Under the pieces are notes generated by a model. The model was not told the DNA's origin. It was given only the letters and a program-made list of their open reading frames with translations, and ran no database searches. DNA of 43,145 bases, taken from the NCBI GenBank assembly GCA_029204225.1, contig MU834922.1, forward strand, positions 1 to 43,145. Direction: 5' to 3'. Numbering within the stretch: the first letter of the stretch is position 1; every line of letters begins with the position of its first letter. Shown in pieces: positions 1 through 9,250 of the stretch. The position numbers were made by a program, and so were the translations under genes. This DNA is from Diphasiastrum complanatum (taxonomy: Eukaryota; Streptophyta; Lycopodiopsida; Lycopodiales; Lycopodiaceae).

Positions 1-400
1 AAGACCTTTGAAGTAGGTCAACTTATAACCCCTCGTATCTTGATATATAATGGATTCACCTGTTGATACGTCAAACCATTTCGCAGGCTTATGAGAATCT
101 GTAATCTTCTTTAATTTTCGTATGGTTCTAGTAGATGAAGCTTAAAGCAATCAGCGTACATGTCCCTAATAAATTCAAGATTCTGTATTTTGGAGCGCAA
201 AAGCTGCACGATCCTAATTTGATATGTATCCCGCCCATCATCCCATTGCACACCTCTGGTAACAAGACTGAATTATCCACATATCTGATGCCTACTAGCT
301 TCAAAGTCTCAGCACCTAACGGCCATTCGTCATTTTTTTTTCTATTCGCGATTTCCACACTATTGGGGAGGTCTCTTTTCAATCAATCATGAGCGCAGCA
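1..400 (-). pseudogene. Decayed coding stretch downstream of gypsy integrase, function unknown
   Basis: I do not recognise this protein. Read on the minus strand, positions 129 to 1 are open for 43 codons to the window edge with coding-like composition (for example KPAKWFDVSTGE and YQDTRGYKLTYFKGL). Just upstream on the same strand, fragments such as FIRDMYADCFKLHLLEPYE lie in other frames, as expected of an old coding region with indels. It has the same orientation as the gypsy integrase at 1456-2262 and lies on its 3' side, so it may be part of an extra post-pol ORF of that element. It could also be an unrelated fossil. The open plus-strand frame at 135-392 is probably its shadow. Confidence 0.3.
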
Positions 401-1455
401 CATAAAATTTATAGGCGAATAATAGCTTCTATGAGCGTTTATGCCGATGTAAAATTTTGCGTTAGCAATATATCAAAAGATAACCGCTCAAAGTAAGAAA
501 AAACTGGATTAAATTCAATTTCTACGACTCAAAAAATAGAAGAGACGTGTGTGTTGATGATACAACAGTTTACTTTGTCATTTAACTCTCTGAAAAAGTT
601 AGTTTATTGAATATCATAAGTACATTGGTAGTTAATGCACGAAATAACTCTTCTTGAAAGTTGAGTCCACTGGAATAAAAAATTTTCAATACCAACTGGT
701 ATCGACTTGATTCAAAGACTGGATCGAAAAAAAATAGTGAATAAAAAATTATTCAGAATTCTTTGATACCAACTCGTATCGGATTTATGCATTTTGAGAC
801 ATTTAAATTTCCGATACATAGTGTTCAAATTACGAGGCATGAAAAAAGCTTCATTATATCAAAAAAAATTCAAAAATAAAAAAATTAAAGTATATACCTC
901 TCCTCCCCCTCAAATTATGAAACGATCTTCGTTAAAGAAAAATGAATTTCTCTTGAAAACCATAGATTGTAATTTGCTTACATAAAAACCAAGAGGTTTA
1001 TTTCTTTCTAAACACTACCAATGACAAAATCAAAACACAAAAATAAGGAAAGAAAAAAAAACAAAATGTAAAACAAAAAACATTTAAATATTTGGAAGTT
1101 CATTAAATATTATCTTTTTATTCGAGCATCCATTGACTCGAGTATCCAATACTCGATCCTGCAGTATGCCTGCCAATTGAACAGAGCCAGTTTCAAATAT
1201 TCTCCTATTACGTTGTTATGGTCCTTCCACCCGTTGTGTGCAACAAAACTGATACGCATATGTCGATTATTCGTATAACAATGCAAGGGTCTCCTTCCTT
1301 CAAAGAAATCTTTTTTTAATTCAATATCATACCTTGCTTCCTTTTCGCTTGAATCTGAGATGTTTTCCTATAGGGCACATAACGTTCTTCCTCTAATCTT
1401 GATATACTATGCAACCTTTCATTAATCTTTGATTAGATTCGTCTCGGTCAGATTC

Positions 1456-2262
1456 TTGAATTCGATAAGTAGAATATCGTACTCAATTGGTAATATCGGA
1501 TATCATAATCATAAACCAAATAAAATGGGATTTTCTTCGTTGTTATTTTTTCAGTATTTCGATAAGCCCACAACACAGATGGCAGCGTAGTGTCCCAATC
1601 TGTAGAATGCTAATCTGTAATTTTATTTAGGATTTTACATAATATATTGTTTGCTCGTCCTGTTAATCCATTAGCTTTTGGATTATAAGGTGTAGTTTTT
1701 CGGTGGGTAATCATAAAATATTTCAATAATTCTACAATAGTTTGATTTATGAAATGGGTTCCCCTGTCACTCACCAACTCCAACGGGCATCCATATCTGG
1801 TAATTATATTTGTAAACAGAAAATTAGCAACTGTCTTTGCATCATTTCTTTTTGTTGCTTCCGCCTCGACCATTTTTGTACAATAGTCTGTGGCCACCAG
1901 AATATACCGGTTTTTCTTGTGCCTTGTGGCTGGCTTAATAGGTCCCACAAAATCAATCCCCCATTTTTCGAAGGGTGCTAGTGGTAAAATTGGTGTTAAA
2001 GGCCAATTGCTAGAAGCTGTTGGTTTACCAACTCGTTGACATGGGTCACAGTTCATAATGAACTGGTGAACATCTTGATACATAGTTGGCCACCAATACT
2101 TTCCATTCATAATTTTCTTCACTATATTCTTCATTGCAAAATGGCCTCTAGCATCTTCTACATGGAAAGATCTAATCACCTGCTGGATTTGATTTTTTTT
2201 CAGACATTTTTAAAGTTCCTCATCGTTTCTCATTTTGTACAAGATGCCTGAAATAATGGTAT
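1456..2262 (-). pseudogene. Ty3/gypsy integrase, inactivated
   Basis: Integrase inserts retrotransposon cDNA into host DNA. The longest open piece is 2179-1610. It starts with an HHCC zinc-binding region (GHF then CDPCQRVGKP), followed by the catalytic core with first Asp in GIDFVGPI and second Asp in SDRGTHF. The third acidic residue, expected as Glu in an ANGLTERAN-type motif, is Gly (NGLTGRAN; codon at 1658-1660). A TAG at 1610-1612 ends the frame. Family-like sequence continues beyond it in the same frame (WDTTLPSVLWAYRNTEKI, FYLVYD) to about 1456, followed by more stops. Upstream, 2262-2180 continues the finger region in shifted frames. Both the lost Glu and the stops make it non-functional. 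Confidence 0.88.
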
Positions 2263-2304
2263 AGGGAGCGACTCGATATTGGAAAACATTTTTTTTCTCC
2301 CTTG

Positions 2305-2800
2305 TCATGCCCACATGATATTGTAAGTCTGCAAATAGTCAATAATATCCGCATACCATGTAATCTGAGTTAATAACAACATTACTTCCTCATCTGGAAG
2401 TGTATCAGAGACTGGATTTTTTTTGTTCTTTGGTTTCGAGCTAGATAAATAATTTGCATTCGAATGGTATTTGCCAGGTCGAACCTCGACTGTATAATCA
2501 AATTCAGATAATAGCAAAATCCATCGAGCTATTCTTCCCGACAAATCAGGTTTATTTACCAAATACTCGATAGCATAATGATCAACATAAAAGGTGAACG
2601 AGTAGCCAATTAAATAATGTCAAAACTTTTTGACAAAATAGATCATACCCAAGGTTTCTCTTTCAATCACTGAATAATTCTTCTCAGAAACAAAAAGTTG
2701 TCTACCCGCATCATAAGTTGGGTAATCTTGTTTAGAATCATCCTTTTTGGCTTAAAACATTGCCAATTGCAAAGGATGAAGTATCCACATATACAAGGAA
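2305..2800 (-). pseudogene. Ty3/gypsy RNase H domain, inactivated
   Basis: RNase H removes the RNA strand during reverse transcription. The minus strand shows, in order, YVDTSSFAIGNVL, YDAGRQLFVSEKNYSVIERE, TLGMIYFVKKF, FTFYVDHYAIEYLVNKPDL, and SGRIARWILLLSEFDYTV. These match the usual gypsy RNase H order of DASxxAIG, ERNYSxxERE, KFRHYLLG, DHxALxYL and GRxARW. A one-base insertion shifts the frame after NVLSQK. A TGA at 2620-2622 replaces what is normally Arg (KF-stop-HYL), consistent with CGA to TGA decay. The final catalytic Asp of the ADxLSR motif is Asn (NANYLSS; codon 2452-2454). The domain begins right at the tract at 2801-2832, with no RT upstream. Confidence 0.85.
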
Positions 2801-2832
2801 CACGCGCGTGCGCGCGGGCACACACACACACA
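2801..2832. repeat. Alternating purine-pyrimidine tract, (CG)/(CA) type
   Basis: A 32-bp stretch runs from CACGCGCGTGCGCGCG into GGCACACACACACACAT. It is nearly perfectly alternating, the class of sequence that can adopt Z-DNA. It lies exactly at the junction between the LTR homology (which stops at about 2829) and RNase H, so it marks or caused the breakpoint of the deletion. Confidence 0.8.
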
Positions 2833-3314
2833 TGACATTCTTGATGTAGCCTGAATTGGATCAATAGATTTATGTACTACGATGTGTATTCATCACGTTC
2901 AGATTCATAACATTTAGTTGAACAAGGAGATTACTCTTATTACTCATTTGCAAAAGACCGTAATCTCGGAAATAATCAATGAGCAAGAGTGAGACACAAG
3001 CATATACCATATAAGGTCCTCAACACTTCTATCTTGAATATATTTCAATAAAACAACTAAATACATCGGCTCTTTATAGCCTCGCGGCTGTCCATAACTG
3101 CCTAACTGCTATAACCAATTCAGATATCAAACTACTAAATTCAAGTGTATCGATTTCTAAACATCGATACATATCGATTTTTTCTTAACCATTTACAAAC
3201 TAGTATAAAAGCTTTAAATTCTATAACAAAAGGGCTGGTATGCCTCCATAAAAAAAGTTTTTAACTACAAACAAAAGTAAAAGGATATAAAAAGGGATCA
3301 TGTCAGTCTTCACA
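2829..3314 (-). repeat. LTR of the gypsy relic; inverted relative of 21380-21862
   Basis: The reverse complement of this segment matches 21380-21862 over its whole length with scattered differences. Shared blocks include the TGTGA start (complement at 3310-3314), GGAGGCATACCAGCCC, a TATA-box region CGAGGCTATAAAGAG (here about 3080-3100), GTGTTGAGGACC and CTACATCAAGAATGTCAT. The match starts sharply at TGTGA, as expected of an LTR 5' end. The flank beyond 3315 is not purine-rich, which fits a 5' LTR of a minus-strand element. The right end of the LTR is not certain because this copy breaks at 2829. Confidence 0.72.
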
Positions 3315-3404
3315 AGGAAACATTTTGAGTATGGAACATTTGATCACATCCGACATGGTTGGCTAAAAAGATTTTACACAAAGGATGGATTACTTGGAGA
3401 TACA

Positions 3405-3836
3405 TGCCCTAGTCATGAAGATGACCTCCATTAGACTCTTGAACAATTGGGCAATACAACAACAAGGAAATTGAGTAGATTGATGAACTAATCACATTCT
3501 AGCATGTGATGTAGAGGAGGAAGTATACATGCAACAACCCCCTGTGGTTTGAAGACAAAAGCGATAAGAGTATGTAGATTGCAAAAGCCCTTTGGGACTC
3601 AAACAAGAATCCACGATATGGTATTAGATAATGGATACATTCGCCTTGCAAAATTTATATAAGAGATGCCATATTCACCTTCAATGTACAAAATTCAAGA
3701 AACATGCTTTATCAGTAGGTTTTATGTGAATGATGTTGTGATTTTGTGCAATCTGGAAAAATAATAATAGTAAGTCTCAAGGAGAACTTTGATATGAAGG
3801 ATCTAGGTCTTGTTCATTATTACCTTTAAATTCACT
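3405..3836 (+). pseudogene. Ty1/copia reverse transcriptase remnant
   Basis: Pieces of copia RT appear in order across frames. KMTSIRLL corresponds to the VKMTTIRxLL region. VEEEVYMQQPPGFED is the hallmark (D/E)EEVYMxQPPGF motif. LQKALWDSNKNPR matches LKKALYGLKQAPR. The active-site motif normally reading YVDD is YVND here, its first catalytic Asp lost (codon 3729-3731). Then LKENFDMKDLGLVHYYL matches the F(D/E)MKDLGxLHYFL end. Several stops and frameshifts separate the pieces. Neither LTR of this element was located. It abuts the LTR at 2829-3314, so one may have inserted into the other. Confidence 0.85.
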
Positions 3837-4754
3837 CAAAAATCTAGGATTTAAGAGATTGAGATCGAGGAGTGAAATGGCTATCAAATACTTTTGAGAA
3901 AAGTCCAAACACTTTTTTCGGTGTTTTGCAAGCTTTTGTCTTTCTGTTGTCTGTTGCTCTCTGTGGATTTGAAGTGACGTTGTAATGTCCGCTAAAAAAG
4001 TCCCACACAAAAAAAATGATTAAATTTAAGTGATTGGAAGCGCAAAAGAAATATTTGTGTTATGCTAATGGAGCAAGAGAGGCAATTAATGAAGAGGAGC
4101 CCATACATAACATTTATTGAATAATTGTTGTATGCTAGGGTTTGTAGTTAACTAAAGATAGGAGTTGCCATGAACAAATAAGGTGAACTTTACTTGAATC
4201 TATGAAAAGAACATTGAAGTGCAGCAAAAAATATTAGAATAACTAAAAGGGACAACAAGATATGACCTCTCATAAAAAACAAGCCAAGATCCTACAATTT
4301 GGATTGAGCAATTGATGTAAATACTTGGAAATTAGCTTGTATCCATAATTGCATGATGCTTAGTAGGCTTGACTCGTGGAAATAAACATTCATCATGTAT
4401 AAAATAAGTTGAGTTTATGAGAGTCCACCATGCTAGTAAAGAGCATGATCTAGTCACTTTGGTGCGTCTTTCTGTGTTGTGTTTTGTGTGTTAATTGACG
4501 TTGAATTGCTAATTGTGGCATTGTTACAATCCTTCAAATTTTGAACTCGAACAATATCACTTTCATTGTTGATAATGATAACTTTTTTGCTCCCTATTTA
4601 TTTTTCACCATCACCATCTCTAGAAACTTCTAGGTCTCGCATCCATCCCACTATACTCTTAGTAGTCTCCTCGATCATGTCATCTATATTAGTTTCTTAT
4701 TTAATAATTTTCATCCTGGCATGCTTCTTAACTTTGTCACCTCCAACCCCATTT
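3837..4754. other. No gene recognised
   Basis: AT-rich sequence with short open frames lacking recognisable motifs. It may continue the decayed copia element on its left, but I can place no domain in it. Confidence 0.5.
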
Positions 4755-4866
4755 ATTCAAAGTGGTGTTACATACAATTAGATTCATATATTGATTTTTA
4801 AGCCTTTTGTTTTGGTACTTATATGTATATGTACACACACACACACACACACACACACTCATTTAG

Positions 4867-4898
<32 letters not shown>

Positions 4899-5285
4899 AT
4901 AGTAGCTATCAAGCTCACTAAAAGAAACATAAAAGCTAAGTAGGTTTGAAAATTGTATAGGACTATCAAGTCAAAATATACCTAGAGGTTTAAGTATCCA
5001 TTGCGGGTTGAATAAGATCTCTAGTTGTGGGGTTTCCACCTTTGCATTGTTCTTGCCCAAAATGATATTACATAGAATTAAGCTTATAATTTGACTTTTA
5101 TACCTTTTCCTACATATTTATATTTATACATTTGCATATAATACAATGATATCTATGAACTTCTCAAAAAAAAATAGAAAGCTTGGTAGTCTTGTTTAAA
5201 TTGAAAGAAGTATAAATTAAAAATAGGTCTAAATGTTCAAGCATACAAAGTGTGTTGGATAAGATCCCTAGTTCTAATCCTCACA
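4755..5285. repeat. Diverged tandem duplication, about 300-bp period
   Basis: The segment from about 4755 to 5030 is repeated in diverged form from about 5066 to 5285. Shared blocks in the same order include TTACATA(C/G)AATTA, the phrase around TTTTTAAGCCTTTT versus TTTTATACCTTTT, an ACAATAGTAGCTAT versus ACAATGATATCTAT block, AGCT(A/T)AGTAGG-like and GATAAGATC(T/C)CTAGTT. The first unit contains the AC/TA microsatellite and the second does not. The GATCCCTAGTTCTAATCC end of the second unit resembles an RNA polymerase III B box, but no full tRNA-like head is visible. Confidence 0.5.
4833..4893. repeat. Compound (AC)13 / (TA)n microsatellite
   Basis: (AC)13 occupies 4833-4858, followed by TCATTTAG and (TA)n at 4867-4893. 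It lies inside the first unit of the surrounding tandem duplication. Confidence 0.95.
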
Positions 5286-6645
5286 TAAACAAGAGGATAA
5301 AATATTCGTTGACTTAGACTAATGGGCTTTGTGCCTTTCTGTGGAAGTCATTGAACCCCTCGAGGTCTTGTGCGCTAATATTGGAAGTTTCTAATGGCTC
5401 TTCATAATGTGTTGGAACTTGAAATGCCATAATTGTAATTACGCTCATAATGTACATGTGTTCATGATAGTCACCATAGTAGTAATAATCTTCGAAGCTA
5501 AAAAGCCTATAGATATTTGTGCATTCATTTAAGACACTATGCATCTTTGACTTTAACAAGTTTCACTTTAGAGCACTAGATTTGTAAAACATACTTGTTC
5601 TCTGCAGTTGGTCAAGTTGGAGAGCTCTTATTGTGTCTACAAAGGTGTAATTCAAGGCCCAATTGATGTGTTGTTGACATTTGGAGCCTTTTGGCTTGGC
5701 CTAATTTTGGTTGTATAGTCTATACATTGTAAACAAAGCAATGCTAGTACAAAGTGGCTACCGATGCAACAAAAATTAGACAATAAAAAACATTTATCAT
5801 GTCAAAATATTTTGCAAAATTTTTTAATATAGCTTATATGTGAATGTTTAGGTTTTGTTTGCATAAGATACTTTTACGTTTTGACCTTGGTCGAATAGGA
5901 CAATGTACATGCCAAAGAAGACTTTGTATATGCATGGAGGATATACAAAGAAAGAAGCTTCACGGGATGGATAAGGTTAACACAGTTTAAAGTTGACCTT
6001 GGACATGAGTACCATCATGTCATAAGATGCTTGCTTTTGAGAACAATCCACTATGACACAATAACATATTATTAATGTCATAACGACATCATCTACCACT
6101 ATAGGTTTACACAAGGTTATGATTGGATATAACATATTTGGACAACATATGGATGGGAATCTAAATAATTTATGACATTTTCTATGTATCCTTGTTCAAT
6201 ATGAATATAAATGCACGCGTGACAAATGGCATCTAACTTGCACCTTGCAACTCCAATGTGCTCATTGGGCCCAATAGAAAGAAATCATATGTACTTGATG
6301 TTTTGAGTAATTTGACTGAGTTGGGTTTAAACTAAATTCATAGTAGTTTTTTTTTTCCTATATTAAAATTCCTGCCACAATGATCCAAGCTCAAAGCATG
6401 TCCCTTGTGTCGGTTGACATCTTGGAGCCGCGTTCTCATTTTCAAGCTCGACTTACTCATCAATGTATAAAGTATATTTGTGCAATTTTTTTTTGGTAGT
6501 ACAAGTGATTCAATGCAAAGCTTCCAAAAGAATACCTACAACGTTCTACAAGCCAATTCTTAAAATGGCTACATCACCTAAGTAGATGTTCCATAAATTT
6601 TGTATGTATTTTGCCTCTTCTAAACTTAGTAGTTTTAGCTATAAA
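5286..6645. other. No gene recognised
   Basis: AT-rich DNA. An 81-codon open frame on the minus strand (5559-5314) shows no motif I recognise. A TATA-like CTATAAATA lies at 6639-6647, just before the dispersed repeat. Confidence 0.45.
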
Positions 6646-6880
6646 TATCGAGTTGTTTTCCCTAATTCATGTTTTTTGTGCATTTTTAGCTACTAACCCT
6701 AATTTCGATTTAAAGTTTGTAGACAACTGTACTTGATCTATTTCTTCATGAATGAAATTAGATGCTTTATAAGAGCTTGATTTCATATCAAGATTTGCAT
6801 GTCATATTCCATAGGGTGGCCCGCCTAACCGCCCACCTACCAATTGCCTATTAGGGTTTTGACAAAGGTCCTAAATGATG
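6646..6880 (+). repeat. Dispersed repeat; inverted copy at 29939-30179
   Basis: About 235 bp match the reverse complement of 29939-30179 at roughly 90-95% identity by eye. Shared blocks include GCAATTGGTAGGTGGG (complement), TATGGAATATGACATGCAAA (complement), TCTTCATGAATG and TAGCTACTAACCCTAATTTC. The match ends abruptly on the right at AATGATG (6880). Homology resumes at 7768-7806 with the next part of the other copy, so the block between is an insertion or replacement. The element class is unknown. Confidence 0.8.
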
Positions 6881-7767
6881 ACATGTATCAATCGACATTT
6901 AGAAAACATGCATTTTCCTTTAATGTGAGGTTTCTTTGCTCCAATTTTACTTTTGATATGAGGTTATTGATTCTCCTACAAAATCTTTGTGCAACCGAGG
7001 GGGATCCAACTCGTGACCTCCTCCACCAAAGGATGTAGAGGTCTTTGGGTTCTCAACAACCCACTTAATTTTCCTTCTTTAAGGCAGTGAGTGGCTTGGG
7101 TGTGGGCATGTGACTTTAAGTCCCCAGTGCAAAGGACCATGGGCCTAGGTCGAAAAAAGTGGTCATGTGTCCCCACCGCAAAAGATTAAGGATTATGGGA
7201 CCAGGGGCAGTGCAAGGAAGGATGGCGGGTGACAGACGAGGACCAGAGGCCAGTTGACTTGGCATTACAGCTGCGGGAGACTAATTGACCAGTAAAATCT
7301 CCACTGGCCAATAAGTACCTGCCACGTTGCACCAGCGCAGCAATGGGCGCCGTCAAATTTGGCGGTTGAGCCGTGGGCACTGACTCAGTGAGCAGTTTAA
7401 TGCCCACATTCCACGGCACGACTGAAGAGTCACTGACTGGCTGGTGCAAAAGTCAAAATCATGAATTCTTACGACACACAACCTTTCAATTTTCAATTAG
7501 AAGTGCAGTGAAAGACAGTCTTTTTTCAAATACTAAGAAAGAAAAGGCGGCTCCATTAGACTTCCTTTCACACCTTCCCCTTGCAAGCCCATGTGAACAT
7601 GTATATAGGGAGGGGCTGGTCCAGTCCTGCTGGGTCTGGCCCATTCCAGTTTGGCAGTGAATTAATGAGTTTATACAGACTCTACTATACATCTAAATCA
7701 TACAGATGTACTTTTTGAACAATCAGGCATTTCATCGCTACATGTTTTCGGTTTATATTAGTATTTC
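6881..7767. other. Interposed segment absent from the other repeat copy; no gene
   Basis: The inverted relative at 29.8-30.2 kb has only about 100 bp at this place, so these roughly 890 bp are an insertion here or a deletion there. The segment is more GC-rich than its surroundings (for example 7200-7450 and 7580-7660) and contains a probable SINE on the minus strand near 7000. A TATA-like GTATATAGGGAGGGG lies near 7600. The open frames show no recognisable domain. Confidence 0.45.
6985..7075 (-). mobile_element. Probable tRNA-derived SINE, diverged
   Basis: On the minus strand, AAGTGGGTTGTTGAG (A-box-like) is followed by CATCCTTTGGTGGAGGTCAC and GAGTTGGATCCCCC (B-box-like, consensus GGTTCGANTCC). 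The order and the CATCC...CTTTGGT block match the clearer SINE at 10702-10788. No target-site duplication was found, so the limits are approximate. Confidence 0.4.
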
Positions 7768-7806
7768 CATTGTAAGAGCATGTCCCCATGGAACATAGAT
7801 TTTAAT
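7768..7806 (-). repeat. Short block matching the 29.8-kb tandem unit, inverted
   Basis: The reverse complement of GTAAGAGCATGTCCCCATGG, followed by AACATAGATTTTAATCTC, matches the repeat unit at 29794-29852 (GTCCCCATGGAAC in complement). With 6646-6880 it preserves the order of the inverted copy at 29.8-30.2 kb. Confidence 0.6.
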
Positions 7807-8095
7807 CTCGGGGAGGGGAGGGGGGGTAGTTCTTGTGCACTGGAGAATGCCCATAGCAAACAAGCTGGTTGACATACCAAAAACAGCTCTGAGCATCCTG
7901 CCTCTTTATATAGGATGCTAGCACAAAATCTCCTCAAAGGACTCTTGGAATCTGAAGGTTAAAGTTATTAAATTGAGAGCAGCAAATCTTTAAGATTCAA
8001 ATATTACAGGCTCCTTTGATAAAGTTTGCAGATATTGAAGTTACAGGTTTTTGTTTTTCAGAAGCATTATAGCGAGAATGAACATGAAATGATCA

Positions 8096-8605
8096 CTAAT
8101 TTGCATCCATTTTTACAATTCTTATATGATAATCTGAAATTTGAAATGAGGAATTGTTTGACACATTGAAGTGTACCAAAGAAAGATTTGCGTCTCCAAG
8201 TGCCGCAGGGATCGTACCAGAGAAGTTATTGCTACTCAAATCAAGGAACGTCAGGTTCTGCAAAGAAGCCAAGTCATCTGGAATTGAACCATGAAGAGAA
8301 TTATTGGACAGATTCAGGGTTTCCAGGCTAGTCAAATTCCCCAGAGAAGGAGAGAGAGCACCCCGCAGATTTAGCCCTGGCAACGCAAGTTCTTGAACTC
8401 TACTAGTGTTATTGTTCAACTCCGTGCTGCATTTGACGCCCTGCCAATTACAACAGCTATTATTGGAGATCCAAAACTGCAGCACTGGATACCCTACCAG
8501 ATCATGAAAGGCAATCAGAGCATCTAAGTCATCTTGGTTGCAATCGCCACCGACGCCTGTACAAAGGCTTGGGCCGCAAGAGAAATAAATGCGGAAGAAG
8601 CAGAT
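8096..8605 (-). CDS. N-terminal part of a phytosulfokine-receptor-like LRR protein (truncated)
   Basis: The minus-strand frame is open from 8605 to a stop at 8096 (about 169 codons). It reads as the extracellular N-terminus of an LRR receptor-like protein. First come a Cys-rich cap (CGPSLCTGVGGDCNQDDL) and the helix LDALIAFHDLVG, then the LRRNT_2 signature SCCNWQGVKC. These are followed by about three LRRs (LRGALSPSLGN, LSNNSLHGSIPDDL, LDLSSNNFSGTIPAALGD) and a short tail ending IVKMDAN. Full PSKR-type receptors have about 20 LRRs, a membrane helix and a kinase, all absent here. The frame begins right after TAG (8606-8608) in a T-rich stretch, so it may be a 3' exon with that AG as splice acceptor. 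A hydrophobic, signal-peptide-like stretch (CFWLLCILSFRSASSA) lies in another frame at the same place, which suggests a frameshift instead. It is either a pseudogene or a short secreted LRR protein. Confidence 0.75.
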   Translation of the reverse strand: MCFFRIYFSCGPSLCTGVGGDCNQDDLDALIAFHDLVGYPVLQFWISNNSCCNWQGVKCSTELNNNTSRVQELALPGLNLRGALSPSLGNLTSLETLNLSNNSLHGSIPDDLASLQNLTFLDLSSNNFSGTIPAALGDANLSLVHFNVSNNSSFQISDYHIRIVKMDAN

Positions 8606-8608
8606 CTA

Positions 8609-9250
8609 AACGACAGTATACACAGAAGCCAAAAACAAATCACGTTTCGTATTATAATTTTCGACAAATTGAATGGCTAGGACTACCGTATCCAATATGC
8701 ACCACATTTTCGCAAAATCCGCTTTCACATTCTTACAGCTTTCCAACATGATCATTCCAGTGCGTGGTTTTTATGACGAACAGACGGAGCAGTATCTTCC
8801 TATCTTCAAAACAAATCCCTTACTTCAAAATCAAATCCTCAGAGATAAAGTCCACAGCGGAATACCACAGACAAAAGATGCCGCAGTGCCATGTAGTCCT
8901 TTCACAGGGAATGCGCTGCTATATCGAAACACAATACAATCACGAAATACAGATTATCCGTATCAGAAGAAGATCAGCAGTGTCAGCAGAGATGTAATAG
9001 CCTTCTGCTGCATCGAGAAGGAAAAAGGTCTCAAACCCACTTCAACAATTCACCTAAATAATGCAAGCGATCACTAGATGCCCAAAACCGATCGCCATAG
9101 CTGCGCCAGGAAAAGGATCATCTCTCGCCTTCTCTCTCTCTCTCGCGCTGTCTGTCTGCCTCTCGAGCTCTCGAGCTCTCTTCCCAAGCAAAGAAAACTG
9201 GGCAGATACAAGAGCAGAACAAAAAAAAAAAAAAAAACTCAAAAATCAAA
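8609..9250 (-). promoter_or_regulatory. Probable 5' region of the LRR gene (CpG-containing, GA-rich leader)
   Basis: Relative to the LRR frame this is upstream on the minus strand. It differs from the surrounding repeats in keeping many CpG sites, as in low-methylation genic DNA. On the minus strand 9180-9110 is a GA-rich leader-like stretch, followed by ATG (near 9108) opening a 14-codon frame MAIGFGHLVIACII. That could be a first exon or an upstream ORF. A poly(A) run of 17 lies at 9221-9237 on the plus strand. No TATA box could be fixed. Confidence 0.35.

Larger units (their letters stand above)
1100..3314 (-). mobile_element. Ty3/gypsy (Tat-like) retrotransposon relic, internally deleted
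   Basis: Reading right to left, an LTR (3314 to 2829) is followed at once by RNase H (2800 to 2305) and integrase (about 2262 to 1456). In an intact element the order would be LTR, primer-binding site, gag, protease, RT, RNase H, integrase. Here gag through RT is missing, and the LTR abuts RNase H across a 32-bp alternating purine-pyrimidine tract. The integrase motifs CQRVGKP and WGIDFVGPI suggest the Tat/Athila side of plant gypsy, which is a family-level judgement by eye. The 3' LTR, if present, lies outside the window. The alternative is two independent insertions that happen to abut. Confidence 0.75.

Noticed and set aside
4965-5285. tRNA-like B boxes at the ends of both tandem units
   Set aside because: Only one of the two is a passable B box and no A box is found at the right distance.
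7186-7692. Several open frames of 68-95 codons on both strands
   Set aside because: No recognisable motifs. Open frames are expected here because local GC is higher, and both strands are open at once.
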